From: an uncultured Pseudohongiella sp.
GTDB taxonomy: Bacteria > Pseudomonadota > Gammaproteobacteria > Pseudomonadales > Pseudohongiellaceae
Direction: 5' to 3'
Length of the DNA: 64,000 nucleotides
Assembly: GCA_902591495.1 (NCBI GenBank)
Contig: CACJAW010000002.1
Span: forward strand, 25,120-89,119
Shown piece by piece: positions 39,357 to 50,224 of this stretch (positions are counted from its first letter, which is position 1; each line of letters starts with the position of its first letter). The notes beneath the pieces were generated by a model, which searched no databases, was not told the origin of the DNA, and saw only the letters and a program-made list of their open reading frames with translations. Both the position numbers and the translations under genes were made by a program.

Positions 39357-39426
39357 TTATATGTAGACAAATCAGTGAATTAGGATTACAGTTCCTTCAA
39401 ACAAAATCACAAAAACAGGAATAATT

Positions 39427-40785
39427 ATGACGGCCTTCACAAAACTATCAATTAGGCTAGTTGGAATATTGACTTTCAGCGCTGTCTCACTCGCGAATGC
39501 GGACGATTTGACGTTTTACGCTGATGCTCTGCCAGTATTCCAAAAAAATTGTGTCGCTTGCCATCAAGATAATGGCCCTGATGTGGGTGGTATTTTTGCA
39601 CCTATGGCTTTGGATGACTACGAGCAAGCAAAAATATGGGCGCCCCTCATAAAAAACGCGCTCATCACCAACTATATGCCACCCTGGGGTGCTCACGAAA
39701 GGCACCGCGGCGAATTCAAAGGCGAAAGATACATCGATAAAAAAGAGAAGGATTTACTTATAGCTTGGGTTGATGGAGGCGCTCTTGAGGGTAACCCGTC
39801 CGATGCGGCAAATAATGCCGCTACCGTTGCTAATGGAGCAGGCACCACTCTTCCCGACTCAGGCTGGTGGATAGGTGATCCAGATCTTGTTGTTCAGTTC
39901 GAAGAGGACGTTTATGTTCCAGATGAAGTGATGGACTGGCAACCCACTATCCAGATGCCGGTACCCGAGGGTGCTCATGAAAATCCTAAATGGATTTCCA
40001 TGGCAGAGCTTGATCCGGGCGGGCCTTGGGTGCATCACATTGTATCGAGTCATATGGGAGTTGGTGTACCGGGACGTGGACCCTTTACCTACCCTGAAGG
40101 TTGGGGAGTTCTGTTGCCAGAGGATCCATTTATCACGGTAAATATGCACTACCATAAAAACCCTGGAGAGAATACTGCAGTCTCTGATTTGACACGGGCC
40201 GCTTTCAAATTCTACGAAGAAGGCGACGTAATTGACCATGTTGTGGAGACTAACTTACTGCCACATCGAGGTTGGACAATTCCGGCCGGGCATCCAAACT
40301 ACGAAGTGAATAATACCTACGAAATTGAAGAAGATATTTTTCTTCTCTCCATGGGTCCTCATATGCACTACCGTGGAAAGGCTATGCGCTATGAATTAGA
40401 GTATCCAGATGGTGAACGAGAGGTATTGCTCTGGGTACCCGACTATGATTTTAACTGGCAATTCTTGTATGAGTACGAAGAGCCAAAGTTCATCCCCGAA
40501 GGCTCAAAAATGCACATGAGTTGGTGGTTTGATAACTCCGAAGCTAACAGGTTTAACCCCGACCCTTCTCAAGACGTGGTCTATGGACCAGAGACTACCG
40601 ATGAAATGGCAAACGCCCGAATATACTATGCCCCAACAACACCGAGAGGGCTGGTGGTTGGTGAGCAAATTCCCGACGACATCATTAACAGGGCACGGGA
40701 GGAAGACATGATTCGCAGAGAAAGAGCCGATCTTTTTGATCCAGCTGCGGATGATTTCTCATGGTTAACAGAAGATAGCCCCTAA
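39427..40785 (+). CDS. Secreted c-type cytochrome / copper monooxygenase-like protein
   Basis: Signal peptide; FQKNCVACHQDNGPDVGG (CxxCH), MPPWGAHE, GPHMHYRGKAMRYELEYPDG; paralogue-like to 6493-7962. Confidence 0.8.
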   Translation: MTAFTKLSIRLVGILTFSAVSLANADDLTFYADALPVFQKNCVACHQDNGPDVGGIFAPMALDDYEQAKIWAPLIKNALITNYMPPWGAHERHRGEFKGERYIDKKEKDLLIAWVDGGALEGNPSDAANNAATVANGAGTTLPDSGWWIGDPDLVVQFEEDVYVPDEVMDWQPTIQMPVPEGAHENPKWISMAELDPGGPWVHHIVSSHMGVGVPGRGPFTYPEGWGVLLPEDPFITVNMHYHKNPGENTAVSDLTRAAFKFYEEGDVIDHVVETNLLPHRGWTIPAGHPNYEVNNTYEIEEDIFLLSMGPHMHYRGKAMRYELEYPDGEREVLLWVPDYDFNWQFLYEYEEPKFIPEGSKMHMSWWFDNSEANRFNPDPSQDVVYGPETTDEMANARIYYAPTTPRGLVVGEQIPDDIINRAREEDMIRRERADLFDPAADDFSWLTEDSP

Positions 40786-40820
40786 AGAAATTGGCAAAAT
40801 CAATAGGCGAGGAGAAATCC

Positions 40821-41816
40821 ATGCAAGAGCAAACGCTGAAAGCTACACTCACAGGTATTTTTACATTAGCAGCCACAATCGGCACTAGCTTAATTTTGGG
40901 ACAAAGCCAGGATTACATTGTCCCGAGGACTGCGGATGGCCAACCTGATTTACAGGGTCTTTGGACTAATGACACGATAACCCCGATGGAGCGCCCTGCC
41001 TCTCTCCAGGGTCGAGCCTTTCTCACCGAAGATGAGATCGCGGCGATGGAACAAAACCTTGAGGAGAGACGTACGTTTGCAGACGATAATATAGAAGTTA
41101 CTGCCGGTGGAAACGTTGGAGGATATAACCAAGTCTGGTTAGACTCTGGGGATACCGTTCTTTCCACTGGTCAGACCTCTCTGATTGTTGATCCTCCTAA
41201 CGGAAGGGCTCCCCTTCGTGAGTCAGCTGCAGCGGTCCGTGATTATTACTTTGCTCATGTTGAAGATGACTATATATACAACACCGTTTGGGATCGTTGC
41301 CTAACTCGCGGAGTCCCAGGCTCCATGCTTCCGGCTGGCTATAACAACGCATATCGATTCATACAAACATCGGATACGTTTACGATAGTGCACGAGATGA
41401 TTCACGACGTAAGAGTTATCCATCTTAATAAGGACGAGCACATTGATGATAAGGTTAAGCTATACATGGGAGATTCTGTTGCCAAGTGGGAAGGAGACAC
41501 CCTAGTTGTTGAAACCATGAATTACAATGATAAGGGAATGATTGCAAGCAGCAGTGCTGGCGCCAGACTCAAAGGTGTGCCGGTAACAGAGAATTTACAC
41601 GTAGTTGAGAGATTTTCACGTGTAAGTGATGACACAATTATGTGGTCCGCAACAATCACTGATCCTGAAATTTACACACAGCCATTCACTATCTCGATGC
41701 CGCTTACTAGAGACGATGAATACGTGATGTATGAATACGCATGCCACGAAGGAAATTATGCTATTCCAAATATATTGAGTGCAGGACGTGAACGAGAACA
41801 ACAAGCGCGGCGTTAA
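40821..41816 (+). CDS. Secreted conserved hypothetical protein
   Basis: Start at MQEQTLKATLTG; TADGQPDLQGLWTNDTITPMERPASLQGRAFLTEDEIAAME. Confidence 0.75.
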   Translation: MQEQTLKATLTGIFTLAATIGTSLILGQSQDYIVPRTADGQPDLQGLWTNDTITPMERPASLQGRAFLTEDEIAAMEQNLEERRTFADDNIEVTAGGNVGGYNQVWLDSGDTVLSTGQTSLIVDPPNGRAPLRESAAAVRDYYFAHVEDDYIYNTVWDRCLTRGVPGSMLPAGYNNAYRFIQTSDTFTIVHEMIHDVRVIHLNKDEHIDDKVKLYMGDSVAKWEGDTLVVETMNYNDKGMIASSSAGARLKGVPVTENLHVVERFSRVSDDTIMWSATITDPEIYTQPFTISMPLTRDDEYVMYEYACHEGNYAIPNILSAGREREQQARR

Positions 41817-41933
41817 GATCGATTTTTTAGAAAATTAGCGAAATCTCTATGAGTCGCGCAGCAATCTGCTCCACAATTCACATATCCTTATCATTATTAG
41901 TTTGTGAATAGAAAATAGTCCTGAAGGCTATCG

Positions 41934-43943
41934 TTAAGTGCTAACAGGACTCCAGTCCTTGATTCGCACAGCAACTGCTTCCATGTCGTGCTTGCACACG
42001 CCGGATTTGTCTATTAATTTTGTTTCGCAGATATCACAGCGCACACATTCTTTGAAGTCAATTTTTGGCCCTCTAATTGCGCCAGTTGGACAAGAATGCT
42101 CACAAACTTTACATACATCACACTGAGGCACTCGCTTTATACGCCAGGGAGAGATTAAAGCTGTAACTCCAAGTGCTGCTCCCAATGGGCAAGCGTAGCG
42201 ACAATAAAAACGCGGTATTATTATCGAAGCAAATAAAAAGATAGCGAGGATTCCCCACAATAAGTAAGACTGGCTAAAGTAAAAAATAGTGCCGAATGGT
42301 TCGAAGTATTGAAATAAACTAAGGTTAGTGAAGGACAAAGCCATAACAATTAAAAACCCTAAAATTCCATACTTAGCATAGATTGCGATATCGTGGACCC
42401 GTTGAGGCAAATCTTTTGTAAACCTTTTTGGAGTAAAGTGCGCAATAAAATCTTGAAGCGCACCAAACGGGCAAAGCGAAGAGCAAAAGACCCTACCCCA
42501 AAACAAAGTTGTTACTACTGTAAAAATGAGTATCAATAATTGAGGCAGGTCGCTTCTAAACATTGATGGACCGATTTTTACAAAATTAGTAATGTGTGAC
42601 ACCGACACGAAACCACCATCCATCCAACCAAGATAAATCAGTGTAAAACCTAAAGTAACCCATCTTATCTTCACGCTTTTTCGCAGGAATGCCGTCATTA
42701 CGAACATCATCAGCAAGAGCAAAACCCCCACATCAACCCAGGGTGCATCATTAATAAGGCTCGCATATAGACCTTCATTTTGAAAAGCAGTTAAGTCATC
42801 ATCAATTTCAGGCAGTAATTCAGAGGGTACCGGCTGACCGAGCGCTAAAGCTAGAGGGATAGTAGGAACCGTGTAGGTTGTTTGTGCTATAGATCCGAAC
42901 TCACCTACCCGACCTCCTGTATTGTATAAAATATCAAAAGGCTTCGTAATATCAATCGCAGGATCTAAAACCATCGCTCCAGCAAAGCGAACTCTGTCCG
43001 CAATTTTTCCATAATCAGCACTGCCAACATAAACGAAGCGTCTCCTTTCTATAGGGAATACACTTTCTCCTTGCTGCACTGCCAACCGCTCCTGCCTGAA
43101 GGGTTGCGAAGAATTACCATCAATACCCACCAACAGCATATTCCCGTCGCTGACCCTCGCGCTTGCTTCCCTATCTGCTCTAGAATAGTCAACATCTCCA
43201 ACCAGAAGTTCTCCAAGGCCGTCATGTCCCATAAAAGCAAGGGCGAGCTGTAACTCAGTTCCGTCTGGCTGGATGACCGTCCAATTGACTACCAGTCCGT
43301 TCTCAATCATGTCATCCCAAGTTTGAGCTGCCAGTACTTGGAGGGCAACGGCATCAGCACTCGTCAGCGAAACAAACTCAGAATCTCCCAAATATGCTTC
43401 AGCTACTCGCCTGGCAGCATTACGTATTCCGCGGGACACTGCCCAACTCGTTATTGTAGCTCTGGATATTCCATCAACATCTCGACCGATACGGAATCCT
43501 TCCACAATGTTTTTGTTTTCAAATTGGTCGGGAAAATATTCACTATTGATAAAGTCACCACGAATACTTTTATAAGATTCAATGTAGTGAAGTATCTTTA
43601 AGCCCGTGATTGTGCCTCGTAAATCCATCCCCACCAAGATATCAACCGGAGCTGAATACCCAACCTCCTCGGGAGGCATATCAGGCGTTTCAAACAAATA
43701 TCCAATAGTCTGGGGCTCACGATTCTCTGGACTCTCTCGAAGAGCGCGGTACACAGGGGGCTCACCTTCTTTAGATGAAAATCTATCTGCATCCGGAAAA
43801 ACCTCGCGCATTAACTCCTCCGTAACGGCGATTGGCGGTTGACCGAAAATTTGAATTGGTAAAATTAAAAAGAAAAAGGGAATCACCAGCGACATTAGTC
43901 GGCGAGCGTATTTGACATGATAATTCAACAAACTAAACAGCAT
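41934..43943 (-). CDS. NosR/NirI-like protein: periplasmic FMN-binding domain, TM helices, polyferredoxin-type 4Fe-4S domain
   Basis: VDGISRATITSWAVSRGIR (flavinylation-like S-x-A-T-x-T), FCSSLCPFGALQDF, CRYACPLGAALG, CDVCKVCEHSCPTGAI, CVRCDICE. Confidence 0.9.
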   Translation of the reverse strand: MLFSLLNYHVKYARRLMSLVIPFFFLILPIQIFGQPPIAVTEELMREVFPDADRFSSKEGEPPVYRALRESPENREPQTIGYLFETPDMPPEEVGYSAPVDILVGMDLRGTITGLKILHYIESYKSIRGDFINSEYFPDQFENKNIVEGFRIGRDVDGISRATITSWAVSRGIRNAARRVAEAYLGDSEFVSLTSADAVALQVLAAQTWDDMIENGLVVNWTVIQPDGTELQLALAFMGHDGLGELLVGDVDYSRADREASARVSDGNMLLVGIDGNSSQPFRQERLAVQQGESVFPIERRRFVYVGSADYGKIADRVRFAGAMVLDPAIDITKPFDILYNTGGRVGEFGSIAQTTYTVPTIPLALALGQPVPSELLPEIDDDLTAFQNEGLYASLINDAPWVDVGVLLLLMMFVMTAFLRKSVKIRWVTLGFTLIYLGWMDGGFVSVSHITNFVKIGPSMFRSDLPQLLILIFTVVTTLFWGRVFCSSLCPFGALQDFIAHFTPKRFTKDLPQRVHDIAIYAKYGILGFLIVMALSFTNLSLFQYFEPFGTIFYFSQSYLLWGILAIFLFASIIIPRFYCRYACPLGAALGVTALISPWRIKRVPQCDVCKVCEHSCPTGAIRGPKIDFKECVRCDICETKLIDKSGVCKHDMEAVAVRIKDWSPVST

Positions 43944-44183
43944 TTTTATTCTTCATGTTAGTCCCTAGGGCTATGCTACACAACCTTCTAGAAGAGTAAA
44001 ACTGCCCAAGTAAAATCGAATGAAACAAAATGTGTCGTACTCTTTTTAGATAAACCACTTGTGACTGTGCAACACCTGAAATAAATGCGATGTTAACATC
44101 TTCCAAACGGCATTAAAGTGTCTTGCACTTCAAGTTTATGACAGATATTCTCTGGGATAAATCAACGAATAAAGCAAAAACAC

Positions 44184-45950
44184 ATGCATGTAAGAAAGCC
44201 CTACTTTACAATTTTGCTGACCCTAGTTTTGAGTAATCTAGGTAAAGCTCAAGTTTTCCAATACGAATCTGTCACAGATGAACTTTTACAAAACCCGCCT
44301 AACGAAGAATGGTTAAGTTGGCGAGGCACACCCAGAAGCTGGGGTTATAGTCCCCTAAATCAAATTAATACTGAAAATGTCGATGAACTCCAGTTAGTTT
44401 GGTCATGGGCATTAGATGATACTGGCTCAGCGCAAGCGGCACCGCTCGTGCATGGAGGTGTTATGTTCATTCCAGCACCTCGTGGAGTGATTCAAGCACT
44501 GGACGCTAGTACCGGAGATCTAATTTGGGAGTATAGGCCCGGAATAACACCTTCCATTGACGGTTCCGACCGGGAAATTACTTCTGAGGAATTAGGAGAC
44601 GCGGCTCTGCCAGCAGAGGCGTATGCCGGAGTTGGGCGCGGTGTGCAAAAAAACATAGCTATCTATGGCGACATGGTTTATGCGGCTACTGAAAATGCAA
44701 GTGTACGAGCAGTAGATGCCCGCACTGGATTGTTGGTTTGGGAATCACAAACCGCCGACCCGTCTCTTGGTTATTTCTATACAGCAGGTCCGATTGTGGC
44801 AAATGGCGTTCTTGTGACCGGAATCACAGGCTGTGAGCGTTACAAAGATGATGTTTGTTTTTATACGGGGCATGACCCTTTATCCGGCGAAGAGCTTTGG
44901 CGATTTTCAACCGTCGCGGCACCGGGGACTCCTGGAGGAGAAACTTGGGGAGACCTGCCTCTTCGATTTCGTGCCGGCGGTGATTCATGGCAATCTGGTA
45001 GTTATGACCCGGTATTAAATCTGGTTTACATGGGCACCTCTCAGGCTAAACCATGGGCAAGAGCTGTTCGAGGAACAGATGGTGATGCTTTATACACAAA
45101 CTCCACGATCGCACTAAATCCAAACTCCGGAGAGATGGCTTGGTACTATCAGCACTTACCCGGAGAGACTCATGACATGGATGAGACTTTTGAGTCAGTT
45201 CTTGTCGACGTGGAAGGGCAGGATTCTATTTTTAAGATGGGCAAACTAGCAATCTTATGGCAATTAGATAGGCAGTCCGGCAACATCATCAAGGCAACCG
45301 ATGTTGGCTACCAGAATATTCTCGACGTTAATCCAGTTAGTGGCGTTGTCAGCTATAGGGACGGGATGATACCCAGAATTGGGCAGCAGATAGACATGTG
45401 CCCAAGCACCTCAGGATTTAAAAGCTGGCGAGCGATGGCCTATTCACCTCAGACTGAAGCCATGTATATTCCTATAACTCTGAATTGCGAACTCGCAACC
45501 TTCGGACCCACCGAGCAGATTCTTGGTGGAGGCGGCACGGGGCCAGTCAGACGTATTAACTACCCTCACCATGACGCAAATGAAAATCTAGGCGAACTTC
45601 TCGTCATGAATATTCCTGAAGGTGACATCAAATGGCGTTATCGACAAAGGGCCCCAATAAATACGGCTGCTCTAACTACCGGTGGCGGGCTAGTCTTTGT
45701 TGGTGACTGGAACAGATACTATTATGCTCTTGATGCTGAAACGGGAGAAAAACTCTGGCAGACTAGAATCACCACTTCAGCCCAAGGTTTTCCTATGTCT
45801 TACGAGGTAGATGGAATCCAATATATAGCTATGCCAGCAGGTGTCGGCGGCGCCAGCTGGTCAAGCATGTTGCCACGAGACCTTGCTCCAGAATTGAATA
45901 GACCACTCAGCGGAAATTCAATACATGTTTTTGCACTCCCCAAGAATTAG
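44184..45950 (+). CDS. PQQ-dependent dehydrogenase-like quinoprotein
   Basis: Signal peptide; EWLSWRGTPRSWGYSPLNQI; repeated propeller motifs (IQALDASTGDLIWEY, RAVDARTGLLVWE, YYALDAETGEKLWQ). Confidence 0.88.
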   Translation: MHVRKPYFTILLTLVLSNLGKAQVFQYESVTDELLQNPPNEEWLSWRGTPRSWGYSPLNQINTENVDELQLVWSWALDDTGSAQAAPLVHGGVMFIPAPRGVIQALDASTGDLIWEYRPGITPSIDGSDREITSEELGDAALPAEAYAGVGRGVQKNIAIYGDMVYAATENASVRAVDARTGLLVWESQTADPSLGYFYTAGPIVANGVLVTGITGCERYKDDVCFYTGHDPLSGEELWRFSTVAAPGTPGGETWGDLPLRFRAGGDSWQSGSYDPVLNLVYMGTSQAKPWARAVRGTDGDALYTNSTIALNPNSGEMAWYYQHLPGETHDMDETFESVLVDVEGQDSIFKMGKLAILWQLDRQSGNIIKATDVGYQNILDVNPVSGVVSYRDGMIPRIGQQIDMCPSTSGFKSWRAMAYSPQTEAMYIPITLNCELATFGPTEQILGGGGTGPVRRINYPHHDANENLGELLVMNIPEGDIKWRYRQRAPINTAALTTGGGLVFVGDWNRYYYALDAETGEKLWQTRITTSAQGFPMSYEVDGIQYIAMPAGVGGASWSSMLPRDLAPELNRPLSGNSIHVFALPKN

Positions 45951-46019
45951 TAAAGCACTCAAGTATTCGTTGTTAGAGTCAATCCTTATGAGCTCGCGGT
46001 AGGGAAGAGTTCTTCGATA

Positions 46020-46361
46020 ATGGGTAAACTGAAAGTAAAAACCGTACTACCTTTTATTTGCTTTCCATTACTTTCCTATATTACCTTTTTTGTGTGGGCT
46101 CGGTCTCTTCCCGGGATATCAGCTGATAGTTCCGTTGCCTTACAATATGCCTTCATTTATGCGACAACTATTGCTTGTAATAATCCACCCTTTTGGGGAA
46201 TATTGTTTTCCCTCAGTATTTTGATTGCAATCATTTCGGCTATAAAAAAATTAGCAACTACTTACCTTTTGTTAAATATCACGTTATTCACGATCTTTTG
46301 TCTTCCAATTTTCCTTGCAATAACTGGCAATGCGAGATTCTGTATTTCATTCTTCAATTAA
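46020..46361 (+). CDS. Small hypothetical membrane protein
   Basis: 113 aa, several hydrophobic segments; no clear RBS, no recognised family. Confidence 0.4.
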   Translation: MGKLKVKTVLPFICFPLLSYITFFVWARSLPGISADSSVALQYAFIYATTIACNNPPFWGILFSLSILIAIISAIKKLATTYLLLNITLFTIFCLPIFLAITGNARFCISFFN

Positions 46362-46532
46362 ACGCTTGTTTGATTGATTGAGACGCCTTAACCAGCACTG
46401 GGAAAATTTTAGACTACTCTTCAATAAATAAACTTACTAAATCTAGCTAACTGTTTGAAAAGATACGCTTGGCAGTCAAGGTTTTTAATTGCTAAAGTAT
46501 AAACCTCAAAGAAAAAAATAAATGGTGATATC

Positions 46533-47429
46533 ATGAAAAAACTACGATGCTTACTAAGCAACATTTTTATTATTTGGTTGACCAGTTGGAGCACATATGC
46601 CCAGCAAGCAGACTTATCTTCTTGGGCTGCAACGGTTCAAAACGATTTTCGAGTCATACCCAATATTACCTATCACCAAGCCAATGGAATGGAACTTAAA
46701 ATAGACGTTTATCAACCTCGTAACCAAACCGCTCCGGCACCAACATTTATCTATTACCACGGAGGAGGATGGGTAGCGGGATCCAAAGAAGTTAATGTAC
46801 TTCGTTTGATACCGTATCTTGAGAAGGGCTGGGCAGCGGTGAATGTTCAGTATCGGTTGGGTAACGTCTCATTGGCTCCAGCCGCTGTTGAAGACAGCCT
46901 TTGCGCCCTTCGATGGATAGCGAGAAACGCAGACCAATACGGGTTTGATACAGACCGGCTTGTTGTATCTGGAAATTCTGCAGGGGGACACCTGGCTCTA
47001 ACAACGGGAATGATTCCTGCGGAGGCAGAACTCGACAGGCAGTGTCTTGGAGATGAAACACCGAAGGTTGCGGCTATCGTTAATTGGTATGGAATCACCG
47101 ATGTAAATGATCTTCTTGATGGTGAAAATCAGAGAGGTTATGCCGTTCGCTGGCTAGGATCGCAGCCTAATAGAGATGAAATCGCAGCTCGGGTATCACC
47201 AATGAATTATATTCGAGAAGACCTTCCTCCCATTATTTCTATTCATGGAGATGCAGACCCTGTAGTACCATACGATCACGCTGTGCGTTTGCACCAAAAT
47301 TTAACTCAGGCTGAGGTTACCAATGAGCTAATTACCGTGCCCAGTGGGTTGCATGGCGGCTTTCCTGCCCAAGAGCAGATTCGCATTTATAGTTCAATTT
47401 TTAAATTCCTCGATTCTAACGTAAATTAG
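46533..47429 (+). CDS. Secreted alpha/beta hydrolase (esterase/lipase)
   Basis: Signal peptide; FIYYHGGGWVAGS, VVSGNSAGGHLALTTG, ISIHGDADPVVPYDHA. Confidence 0.92.
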   Translation: MKKLRCLLSNIFIIWLTSWSTYAQQADLSSWAATVQNDFRVIPNITYHQANGMELKIDVYQPRNQTAPAPTFIYYHGGGWVAGSKEVNVLRLIPYLEKGWAAVNVQYRLGNVSLAPAAVEDSLCALRWIARNADQYGFDTDRLVVSGNSAGGHLALTTGMIPAEAELDRQCLGDETPKVAAIVNWYGITDVNDLLDGENQRGYAVRWLGSQPNRDEIAARVSPMNYIREDLPPIISIHGDADPVVPYDHAVRLHQNLTQAEVTNELITVPSGLHGGFPAQEQIRIYSSIFKFLDSNVN

Positions 47430-47438
47430 GAGAGGAAT

Positions 47439-49403
47439 ATGGGTAAAAAGATTTTATGCATTTTCTGCTTGACTACAGCTGTTCTGATCAGTTGCGAACA
47501 AAAAAGCGAAGTCACTAGTTCGATAGAAGCTAATCAAGAATGGCATCATCATGGGGGAGATCATTCTTCTTCAAAGTATGCACCATTCGATCAAATTAAT
47601 CGCAGAAATTTTAGTCAACTTGAAGTTGCGTGGCGATGGCAGTCCGCGGACTTGAGAGTTCCTCCTGATCAACTTTATCCAACCGGCGATTATAGAGCCA
47701 CACCCTTGTATGTTAATGGGGTTATCTACACGACTACAAATCACAGTCAAATTGCAGCCTTAGATCCAGTCTCCGGCAAAGAGTTATGGATTTTTGATCC
47801 TGAGAGTTACAAATTAGGACCACCAAATTTTTCTCCAATACAAACAAGAGGTATCGAATATTGGACCGACGGAGAGGTCGAGCGAATTTTTGTAGCTACT
47901 CCAGGGAAGCAGCTTGTTTCTATAGACATTAAAACAGGAAGACCAGACCCTAATTTTGGTGATAATGGTTTTGTGGATCTCAAGCAAAACCTTGGACGCC
48001 TTGAATTTGAAATGAATAACATAACGCACGGAGCGCCACCGATCGCAGTGGGAAATTCGCTCATCGTTGGGTCAAAGATTTATGACTACAGCATGAACAA
48101 CCGCAGTCCACCCGGACACGTAAGGGCCTACGATACGCGTACTGGGGAATTTAAGTGGCGCTTTAATACGATTCCGCAACCTGGTGAAGAGTTTAATGAA
48201 ACTTGGGAAAATGGTTCCTGGGCCGTCGCAGGCAACACCAATGTCTGGACATACATGGCTGCAGATGATGATCTAGGAATTGTTTACCTTCCTACCTCGA
48301 CACCAACAAACGATTATTGGGGCGGCTACAGATTAGGAGAAAATTTATACGCGGAGAGCATCCTTGCACTGAATGCTGAAACCGGCGAGAGAATTTGGCA
48401 CTTTCAAACTGTTCACCATGGCCTCTGGGACTATGACATTGCATCGGCGCCAAACCTCGTAGATATTGTAGTTGAGGGAAACCCTATTAAGGCAGTCGCC
48501 CAAGTATCAAAGACTGGTTTTACTTACGTATTCGATCGAGTCACCGGCGAACCAGTTTGGCCAATTGAGGAGGTGACTGTGCCCCCATCGACTATACCAG
48601 GCGAGAGAGCACACCCTACCCAACCAATTCCGACTAAACCACCACCATTTGAACAGATCGGCGTAACAGAGGATGACCTCATCGACTTTACACCAGAACT
48701 TCGTGAAGAGGCATTGGAAATTTCGAAAAAATTTGTGCTAGGCGACATCTTTACCCCACCAATCGTCGAAGGAACTGATGGAAAATCTTCTACTTATGTT
48801 GTACCCGGTGCCGGAGGTGGTGCAAATTTTCCTGGGGCATCCATGGATCCTGAAACTCAAATTCTTTACGTACCTTCTGTGACACGCCCCACTGGAATGT
48901 CTTTAGTTGAACCTCCCGAGGGGACATCTGACTGGCCTTATGTGATTCGATATGACAGATCTGGTGGCCCTCAAGGTTTGCCCCTGTTAAAACCACCCTA
49001 TCGTCGAATCACTGCCATAAATTTAAACACAGGTGAACACGAGTGGCAGATCCCTCTTGGGAAAGGGCCCACCGATCATCCGGCGATTGCTCATTTAAAT
49101 TTAGGAGACTTAGGCTCAGTATTTACTGATGTTGTTGCCGAGGGTGGCGTTTTAATTACAAAATCCTTGGTGATTTCCTATTTGGCAGCCAAAGACGAAC
49201 TGGAGCCTGAAGACGATGGCTCAATTCTTGTTGCGTTCGATAAGACTTCGGGCGAAAAAGCGGGAGAGGTTTATGTGGAGCAGCGTCTTCACGGTCCAGT
49301 AATGAGTTATGAGCATGATAGTGTCCAATACCTAGCAGTAGCCGGTGGCGGCCGCGCTGATGATGCCGAATTAATTGTCTTTAAGCTAGGAAACGTCCAA
49401 TGA
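47439..49403 (+). CDS. PQQ-dependent glucose/alcohol dehydrogenase-like lipoprotein
   Basis: Lipobox LISC; EWHHHGGDHSSSKYAPFDQI; FQTVHHGLWDYDIASAPNLVDI; FTPPIVEGTDGKSSTYVVPGAGGGANFPGASMDPETQILYVPS. Confidence 0.93.
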   Translation: MGKKILCIFCLTTAVLISCEQKSEVTSSIEANQEWHHHGGDHSSSKYAPFDQINRRNFSQLEVAWRWQSADLRVPPDQLYPTGDYRATPLYVNGVIYTTTNHSQIAALDPVSGKELWIFDPESYKLGPPNFSPIQTRGIEYWTDGEVERIFVATPGKQLVSIDIKTGRPDPNFGDNGFVDLKQNLGRLEFEMNNITHGAPPIAVGNSLIVGSKIYDYSMNNRSPPGHVRAYDTRTGEFKWRFNTIPQPGEEFNETWENGSWAVAGNTNVWTYMAADDDLGIVYLPTSTPTNDYWGGYRLGENLYAESILALNAETGERIWHFQTVHHGLWDYDIASAPNLVDIVVEGNPIKAVAQVSKTGFTYVFDRVTGEPVWPIEEVTVPPSTIPGERAHPTQPIPTKPPPFEQIGVTEDDLIDFTPELREEALEISKKFVLGDIFTPPIVEGTDGKSSTYVVPGAGGGANFPGASMDPETQILYVPSVTRPTGMSLVEPPEGTSDWPYVIRYDRSGGPQGLPLLKPPYRRITAINLNTGEHEWQIPLGKGPTDHPAIAHLNLGDLGSVFTDVVAEGGVLITKSLVISYLAAKDELEPEDDGSILVAFDKTSGEKAGEVYVEQRLHGPVMSYEHDSVQYLAVAGGGRADDAELIVFKLGNVQ

Positions 49404-50110
49404 AGAGGTTTTACAAAAGAGGAACGTTTGCGATCAAGATCGTGATAACTTGTGTTACTGCATTAATCAACTTTGAAAAGCCGTTGTCAGCGCAGCAAGT
49501 TTTCGCACTCGATAAAGCGTCAGCCGAGGAAAAAGTAGTTCACTTACTGGAAGAGCCTCGTCACAGGACTGTCCATCGCGAAGGCGATTTGTACTTACTA
49601 GATGTACAAGTCAATCCAGGTGATACCTCATTTCAACATATCCATGATCAAGCTATTTTATTGACCACAATTCACACGGGTAGAGGCCCCGCCAACGGCC
49701 CGGTTAGATCCATCCCTGAGTATGCGTATGAACCGCTTGTCCACAATGTTTCTAACGACGGTCCCGGATTATTAAGGATCATTGCTCTTGTCAATGGCGG
49801 AGAAGGAGTAGAAGATGGCAGCGATACCCCCGAAGGTATGCGGTCTGACCCTGATATAGAAAATCCTTGGTTCCGATCTTACAGACTCGAATTAGGCCCA
49901 GGAGAACAAACAAAACTGCAGAGTCATGATAATCATACCGTCGTGGTTCAGGGTTCCGCCGGTATCATCCACATTACTCGTGAAGACGGTTTAACGAGAG
50001 AACTTGATTCTGCTGGAAACTGGGAATGGAGAGAACCTGGCTCGCCGTTCATCGTCAAAAACATGGGGGACTTACCTGTTATCGTTGCGATAAATGAAGG
50101 GAGACAGTAA
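49400..50110 (+). CDS. Secreted cupin-like protein
   Basis: ATGA overlap with the upstream PQQ dehydrogenase; VNPGDTSFQHIHDQAILLTT, LGPGEQTKLQSHDNHTVVVQGSAGI. Confidence 0.75.
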   Translation: MKRFYKRGTFAIKIVITCVTALINFEKPLSAQQVFALDKASAEEKVVHLLEEPRHRTVHREGDLYLLDVQVNPGDTSFQHIHDQAILLTTIHTGRGPANGPVRSIPEYAYEPLVHNVSNDGPGLLRIIALVNGGEGVEDGSDTPEGMRSDPDIENPWFRSYRLELGPGEQTKLQSHDNHTVVVQGSAGIIHITREDGLTRELDSAGNWEWREPGSPFIVKNMGDLPVIVAINEGRQ

Positions 50111-50224
50111 AACCCAAAAGTCGGGTGTAAATTCAAGCATGCAATTAGGTTTAAATCTTTTTAGAGTGTTTTTTAAGAAGGGATCGTTATCGAAAATGAG
50201 CTGTTAAACTGGCTTGGCGAAAAT

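Noticed and set aside
43049-43842. Several small ORFs on both strands within the NosR-like gene
   Set aside because: Overlap a long, motif-rich CDS; no independent support.
44089-44100. GATGTTAACATC palindrome in the divergent region 43944-44183
   Set aside because: A single 12-bp palindrome is expected by chance at this scale; no second copy noted.
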